Made by a program: the position numbers and the translations under genes. Shown here one piece after another: positions 60,648 to 64,000 of a DNA stretch of 64,000 nt. The stretch comes from Salinispirillum marinum. GTDB taxonomy: Bacteria > Pseudomonadota > Gammaproteobacteria > Pseudomonadales > Natronospirillaceae. Each line of letters begins with the position of its first letter. Position 1 is the stretch's first letter. Location: NCBI RefSeq assembly GCF_042651565.1, contig NZ_JBHSDF010000003.1; one strand, written 5' to 3'. Under the pieces are notes generated by a model. That model saw only the letters and a program-made list of their open reading frames with translations. It had not been told where the DNA came from and searched no databases.

Positions 60648-61772
60648 TTACTCCTGAAACGGTTGTTCGGTCAATTGACCTTGTTCCACGTGGAACAATT
60701 TGATTTCTGCTTCGCCCAACCAATGCTGCTGTGAGGGAAGCTGTTTTGTGTCAAGTACAGTAAGAAAGACTTGCGCACTGAATTCTCGAACCGTATTGAG
60801 CAATTTATTCACATTGCGCTCATCCAGTTCTGCCACCAAGTCGTCTAACAAGATGACGGGTAGTTGATCGTTATGTTGATTGGCCAATACCCGTATTTGC
60901 GCCAATTTCAACAAATGCCCTAGCACCTTCATTTGACCCCGGGACAAAATGTCCCTTGCCGGTATACCTTCGATTACCATGCGTAAATCTGCCCGATGTG
61001 GACCTGCTTGGGTAATGCCAGTTTTACGCTCGCGCTCCATCGACCCGGGCCGTTGTAAGGCTTCCTTTAACGTTAGCTTCTGATCCCAGCCAGGGCTGTA
61101 ATGAATCATCAACTGATTGGCGTAGGGCACATCACCAAATCGTGCACATAGATCCCGGTAGGCGGCCATTAAACGATCTAAGTATGCTTGCCTGGCGTCA
61201 TCCAGTGACGTTGCACAACGCAGGAATTCGCTATCCCAGGCATCTCGCTCGCCACCCGATATTTTAACAGATCTTAGGCCACTATTGCGTTGTTTAATTG
61301 CCCGCTCAAAGCGTCTGAATAACGCCGAGTTTTTTCCATGTTCCACGTGGAACACGCCCCAGTCGATAAATCGACGACGAATACGAGGGCCGCCCTCAAA
61401 TAATTGGAAATCATCCAATCCGACATGCTGAATAGGCAACAGTAACGCCAGCTCGGAGGTCGTCGTTGCTCTGCTCCCATCAATCACCACCGAGCCTTCA
61501 CCATTGAGGCGCTTCTCCAAACCCAAGGAATGCTGTCCATCTTTACGCTGCACCTCGCCGTAGAGCAAGAATCGGTCTGCAGTAAACTGAACAAGAGGCT
61601 TAACCTGAGTAACACGAAAACTCTTGCCGGAACCCAAGGCGTATACGGCTTCCAGTAAGGAACTCTTACCGGAGCCATTACAACCAACGATTATGTTGAA
61701 GCCATGAACCGGCCGAAACGACACGCGCGTAAGATTACGAAAATTATGGATATCGATACGCTTCAGCGGCAC
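60648..61772 (-). CDS. recF: DNA replication and repair protein RecF
   Basis: A 374-residue ABC-type ATPase that loads RecA at gapped DNA. It has LKRIDIHNFRNLTRVSF, Walker A IVGCNGSGKSSLLEAVY, the signature region LSRGQMKVLGHLLKLAQ and Walker B VILLDDLVAELDE. The start is GTG at 61772, with AAGGAG nine bases upstream; the frame is open to 61844 but the family begins at PLKRI. Two parS-like palindromes lie inside the gene, each read as Phe-His-Val-Glu. The gap to dnaN (61773-61961) has no gene. Confidence 0.93.
   Translation of the reverse strand: MPLKRIDIHNFRNLTRVSFRPVHGFNIIVGCNGSGKSSLLEAVYALGSGKSFRVTQVKPLVQFTADRFLLYGEVQRKDGQHSLGLEKRLNGEGSVVIDGSRATTTSELALLLPIQHVGLDDFQLFEGGPRIRRRFIDWGVFHVEHGKNSALFRRFERAIKQRNSGLRSVKISGGERDAWDSEFLRCATSLDDARQAYLDRLMAAYRDLCARFGDVPYANQLMIHYSPGWDQKLTLKEALQRPGSMERERKTGITQAGPHRADLRMVIEGIPARDILSRGQMKVLGHLLKLAQIRVLANQHNDQLPVILLDDLVAELDERNVNKLLNTVREFSAQVFLTVLDTKQLPSQQHWLGEAEIKLFHVEQGQLTEQPFQE
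60682..60697. promoter_or_regulatory. parS centromere-like site 1
   Basis: TGTTCCACGTGGAACA is a perfect 16-base palindrome identical to the ParB-binding parS form used by Pseudomonas. It lies inside the 3' end of recF, a few kilobases from dnaA, where parS sites normally cluster. Confidence 0.88.
61339..61354. promoter_or_regulatory. parS centromere-like site 2
   Basis: A second perfect copy of TGTTCCACGTGGAACA, 657 bases from the first and also inside recF. Two exact copies of a 16-base palindrome in one gene are not expected by chance and mark the ParB loading region next to oriC. Confidence 0.88.
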
Positions 61773-61961
61773 GCCATCGACTCCTTGAGATTCGAACGCC
61801 AGAGAAACCCAAACACACTGAGAAAATTTGGAAAAAAACGGCAAGGGCCATTAGCTCGGCGAAAGCCAACCGCAAGGTGCTCTCTACCCATCATAAACAA
61901 GCGAAAGGGCGACATAGGTTTAACCGAGCTTATCAGCTAACAAGGAGGCTATCGCTATGGC

Positions 61962-63062
61962 CTAAAGACGCATAGGCATAATTACATACACCGCTGTATC
62001 ATCATCGAAATCACGCACCAGTGCACTGCTGTTAGCATCCGAGGCCTTAATCATTACCTGCTCGCCCTTGATAGCATTCAATACATCAATGAGATACGTT
62101 ACGTTAAAGCCCACTTCTAAAGGATCGCCAACATAGTCCACCGCTAGATTTTCTTCAGCTTCTTCTTGTTCCGGGTTATTGGCCAAAACCTGAACATTAC
62201 CTTCACTGAAATGGAGACGAACCCCACGATACTTTTCATTGGATAAAATGGCGGCACGTGACAGAACCATTTTGAAACTTTCTTTATCGGCAATGATTTC
62301 TTTATCGCCACCGCGCGGTATTACCCGCTCATAATCTGGGAACTTGCCGTCCACCAATTTGGTCGTAAAGGTATATTGATCCAGTGTGGCACGCATGTGA
62401 TTGGGAGTCAGTTCCAACGCAATCGGGGTTTCCGAATCTTCCACAATACGCTGTAGCTCAAGAATACCTTTACGCGGCACAATAACCTGTGCATGTGGAA
62501 CGCTGTTCTCCAACGGTGTTAACGCCATCGCTAACCGGTGGCCGTCGGTCGCCACTGACCGTAACTGTTTGTCTTTCAGTTCCAATAACATACCGTTCAA
62601 ATAGTAACGAACGTCCTGAACCGCCATCGCAAAGGTGGTGGAATCGATAACTTTGCGCAACACACGCTGTGGCAAGGTGACCGGTTGTGTGGCTTCATCA
62701 GTTTGAATATTGGGAAACTCAACCGCCGGCAAGGTCGATAAATTGTAACGGCTACGACCGGACTTAATAATCACACGATCACCTTCTAATACCAGATTCA
62801 ACACCGACTCCGCCGGTAATGATCGACAGATATCGAGCAACTTCTTCGCTGGTAACGTAATCGCGCTATGTGCACTCTCTGACAGTAAAGGAACCCGGGC
62901 CACCAGTTCCACTTCTAAATCGGTACCAGTCAGCGTCAGGACATCGCCTTCAACTTCCAAGAGCACATTGGCCAATATGGCGAGTGTATTGCGTTTCTCC
63001 ACTACCCCTGCAACGAATTGCAAGGGTTTGAGGAGTTCTTCTCGGGAAACTTGTAAATTCAT
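61962..63062 (-). CDS. dnaN: DNA polymerase III beta sliding clamp
   Basis: A 366-residue ring clamp with three repeated domains. Family text: MNLQVSREELLKPLQFVAGV, EKRNTLAILANVLLEV, GTDLEVELVARVPL, LPAKKLLDICRSLP, the subunit interface KFPDYERVIPRGGDKEI, and the C-terminal VYVIMPMRL that forms part of the partner-binding cleft. It lies between dnaA (18 bases upstream) and recF. Confidence 0.98.
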   Translation of the reverse strand: MNLQVSREELLKPLQFVAGVVEKRNTLAILANVLLEVEGDVLTLTGTDLEVELVARVPLLSESAHSAITLPAKKLLDICRSLPAESVLNLVLEGDRVIIKSGRSRYNLSTLPAVEFPNIQTDEATQPVTLPQRVLRKVIDSTTFAMAVQDVRYYLNGMLLELKDKQLRSVATDGHRLAMALTPLENSVPHAQVIVPRKGILELQRIVEDSETPIALELTPNHMRATLDQYTFTTKLVDGKFPDYERVIPRGGDKEIIADKESFKMVLSRAAILSNEKYRGVRLHFSEGNVQVLANNPEQEEAEENLAVDYVGDPLEVGFNVTYLIDVLNAIKGEQVMIKASDANSSALVRDFDDDTAVYVIMPMRL

Positions 63063-63080
63063 GTCCTTCTCTCGACTCGG

Positions 63081-64000
63081 TTAGCTGGTCAATGATCGGT
63101 GTATTTTCGCATAATCTTCACGAAGTTCCGACGATGTTTCCAATAACTCTTTCACCTTTCTGCAGGCATGCAATACCGTGGTGTGATCTCGACCACCAAA
63201 TGCACCACCAATTTCCGGTAAACTGTGCGACGTGAGTTCTTTCGCCAGTGCCATGGCCATTTGTCGAGGCCGTGCAACGGAACGACTACGGCGCTTTGAC
63301 AACAAATCATTGATCTTAATGTTGTAGTACTCGGCAACCATACGTTGGATGTTATCAATGGAGATTTGCTTGTCTTGCGCAGCGAGCAAATCTTTCAACG
63401 TATCTTTGATAAACCCAAGCGTAATGCGGCTGCGCGTGAACTGCGCATTGGCGATCACCCGCTTTAATGCACCTTCCAACTCACGTACGTTCGATTGAAT
63501 GCGTTGGGCAATAAAAAACGCCGCCTCGTCCGACAAGCGAACCTTTTCCCGTTCGGCCTTCTTCTTTAAGATCGCCACCCGCGTTTCAAGATCCGGCGGT
63601 TCGACAGCTACCGTTAAGCCCCAGGAAAAACGGGACTTCAACCGATCTTCTAAACCATCCATCTCTTTCGGGAAGCGGTCACAGGTCAATATAACCTGTT
63701 GGTTACCTTCCAAAAGCGCATTGAAGGTATGAAAGAATTCTTCCTGTGTCCGATCTTTCCCGGAAAAAAACTGAATATCGTCTATTAACAGCGCATCCAG
63801 ACTGCGATAGAACCGCTTGAAATCATTCATCGCGCCTTGTTGTAAGGCCTTTACCATATCCGCCACAAAACGTTCCGAGTGGATATACAGCACCCGCGCA
63901 TGTTGGTTGCGTTGCACCACCTCATTACCAATAGCATGCATCAAGTGCGTTTTCCCTAATCCCACTCCGCCGTAGATGAATAGGGGGTTATAACCACCCC
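63081..64000 (-). CDS. dnaA: Chromosomal replication initiator DnaA (3' part)
   Basis: The C-terminal 306 residues of DnaA; the start lies beyond the right edge. The frame is open to the last base, where it reads GGYNPLFIYGGVGLGKTH (Walker A), so the apparent GTG start at 63965 is internal. Further motifs are LLIDDIQFFSGKDRTQEEFF (Walker B), the sensor region RFPKEMDGLEDRLKSRF with the arginine finger part, and the DNA-binding domain IV with RPRQMAMALAKELTSHSLPE and GGRDHTTVLHACRKV. The origin is expected just outside the window, upstream of dnaA. Confidence 0.97.
   Translation of the reverse strand, partial: GGYNPLFIYGGVGLGKTHLMHAIGNEVVQRNQHARVLYIHSERFVADMVKALQQGAMNDFKRFYRSLDALLIDDIQFFSGKDRTQEEFFHTFNALLEGNQQVILTCDRFPKEMDGLEDRLKSRFSWGLTVAVEPPDLETRVAILKKKAEREKVRLSDEAAFFIAQRIQSNVRELEGALKRVIANAQFTRSRITLGFIKDTLKDLLAAQDKQISIDNIQRMVAEYYNIKINDLLSKRRSRSVARPRQMAMALAKELTSHSLPEIGGAFGGRDHTTVLHACRKVKELLETSSELREDYAKIHRSLTS

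Noticed and set aside
63081..64000. Possible oriC or DnaA-box cluster at the right edge
   Set aside because: The window ends inside dnaA, so the intergenic origin region is not visible and no DnaA-box cluster is seen.
1..64000. CRISPR array, prophage, rRNA or tRNA genes
   Set aside because: No regularly spaced repeats, phage structural genes or recognisable RNA gene sequences were seen on reading either strand; a covariance-model scan was not possible here.

Overview
The window comes from the chromosome of a gammaproteobacterium, most likely a marine or halophilic member of the Oceanospirillales (Saccharospirillum/Reinekea-like). The right half keeps the order seen next to the replication origin in Pseudomonas and relatives: trkA-rsmB-fmt-def, LysM-dprA-tsaC-hemF-aroE, glyQS, plsC, gyrB-recF-dnaN-dnaA. 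It carries two perfect parS-type palindromes inside recF. The genus is an inference from gene order and style; no rRNA or tRNA gene was found in the window.

Layout. 1-2046: end of a urea ABC importer operon (urtC partial, urtD, urtE). 2350-5116: two short-chain dehydrogenases with a divergent AraC-family regulator. 5230-6062: a YjbR-like protein and a Cro/CI-type regulator. 6337-10518: a tight four-gene cluster of a cytochrome P450, two uncharacterised proteins and a long DyP-type peroxidase. 10617-12943: Zur box, zur, znuA and a DUF3299 lipoprotein (zinc starvation). 12948-16833: an unrecognised exported protein and a divergently overlapping two-component pair. 16909-22831: a beta-glucoside uptake and hydrolysis operon (LacI regulator, binding protein, two permeases, GH1 glucosidase) with three near-identical operators.

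22926-27394 is an accessory island. It holds a yhcG-type nuclease gene broken by an internal deletion, a DUF1272 protein, a ParE/Phd-like toxin-antitoxin pair, a HEPN protein, a small secreted protein and a YefM/YoeB pair. The minus-strand genes sit in what look like integron gene cassettes without an integrase: for three cassettes the base string at the cassette start is the reverse complement of the string just after the gene, as expected of attC sites. The island also has dispersed GC/AT inverted repeats and a decayed duplicate of the yejF 3' end.

27395-33029: yejABEF-type peptide/microcin C importer. 33197-35413: an exported alpha/beta hydrolase divergent from a membrane-embedded AraC-type regulator, both of lower GC. 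35565-38952: marC, a RimK-like ATP-grasp ligase and a divergent GNAT plus C39-peptidase fusion. 39025-42118: rph, aroE, hemF, tsaC. 42196-45957: a shortened KdpD/KdpE-like two-component system convergent with a KtrBA potassium transporter, inserted between tsaC and dprA; a second potassium system (trkA-trkH) follows at 51261-54101. 46065-64000: housekeeping genes of the origin region, with dnaA cut by the window edge.

Best leads: the CALIN-type cassette array, the P450/DyP cluster, the RimK/GNAT-C39 cluster, and the potassium block in which an orphan KdpDE-like pair faces ktrBA.
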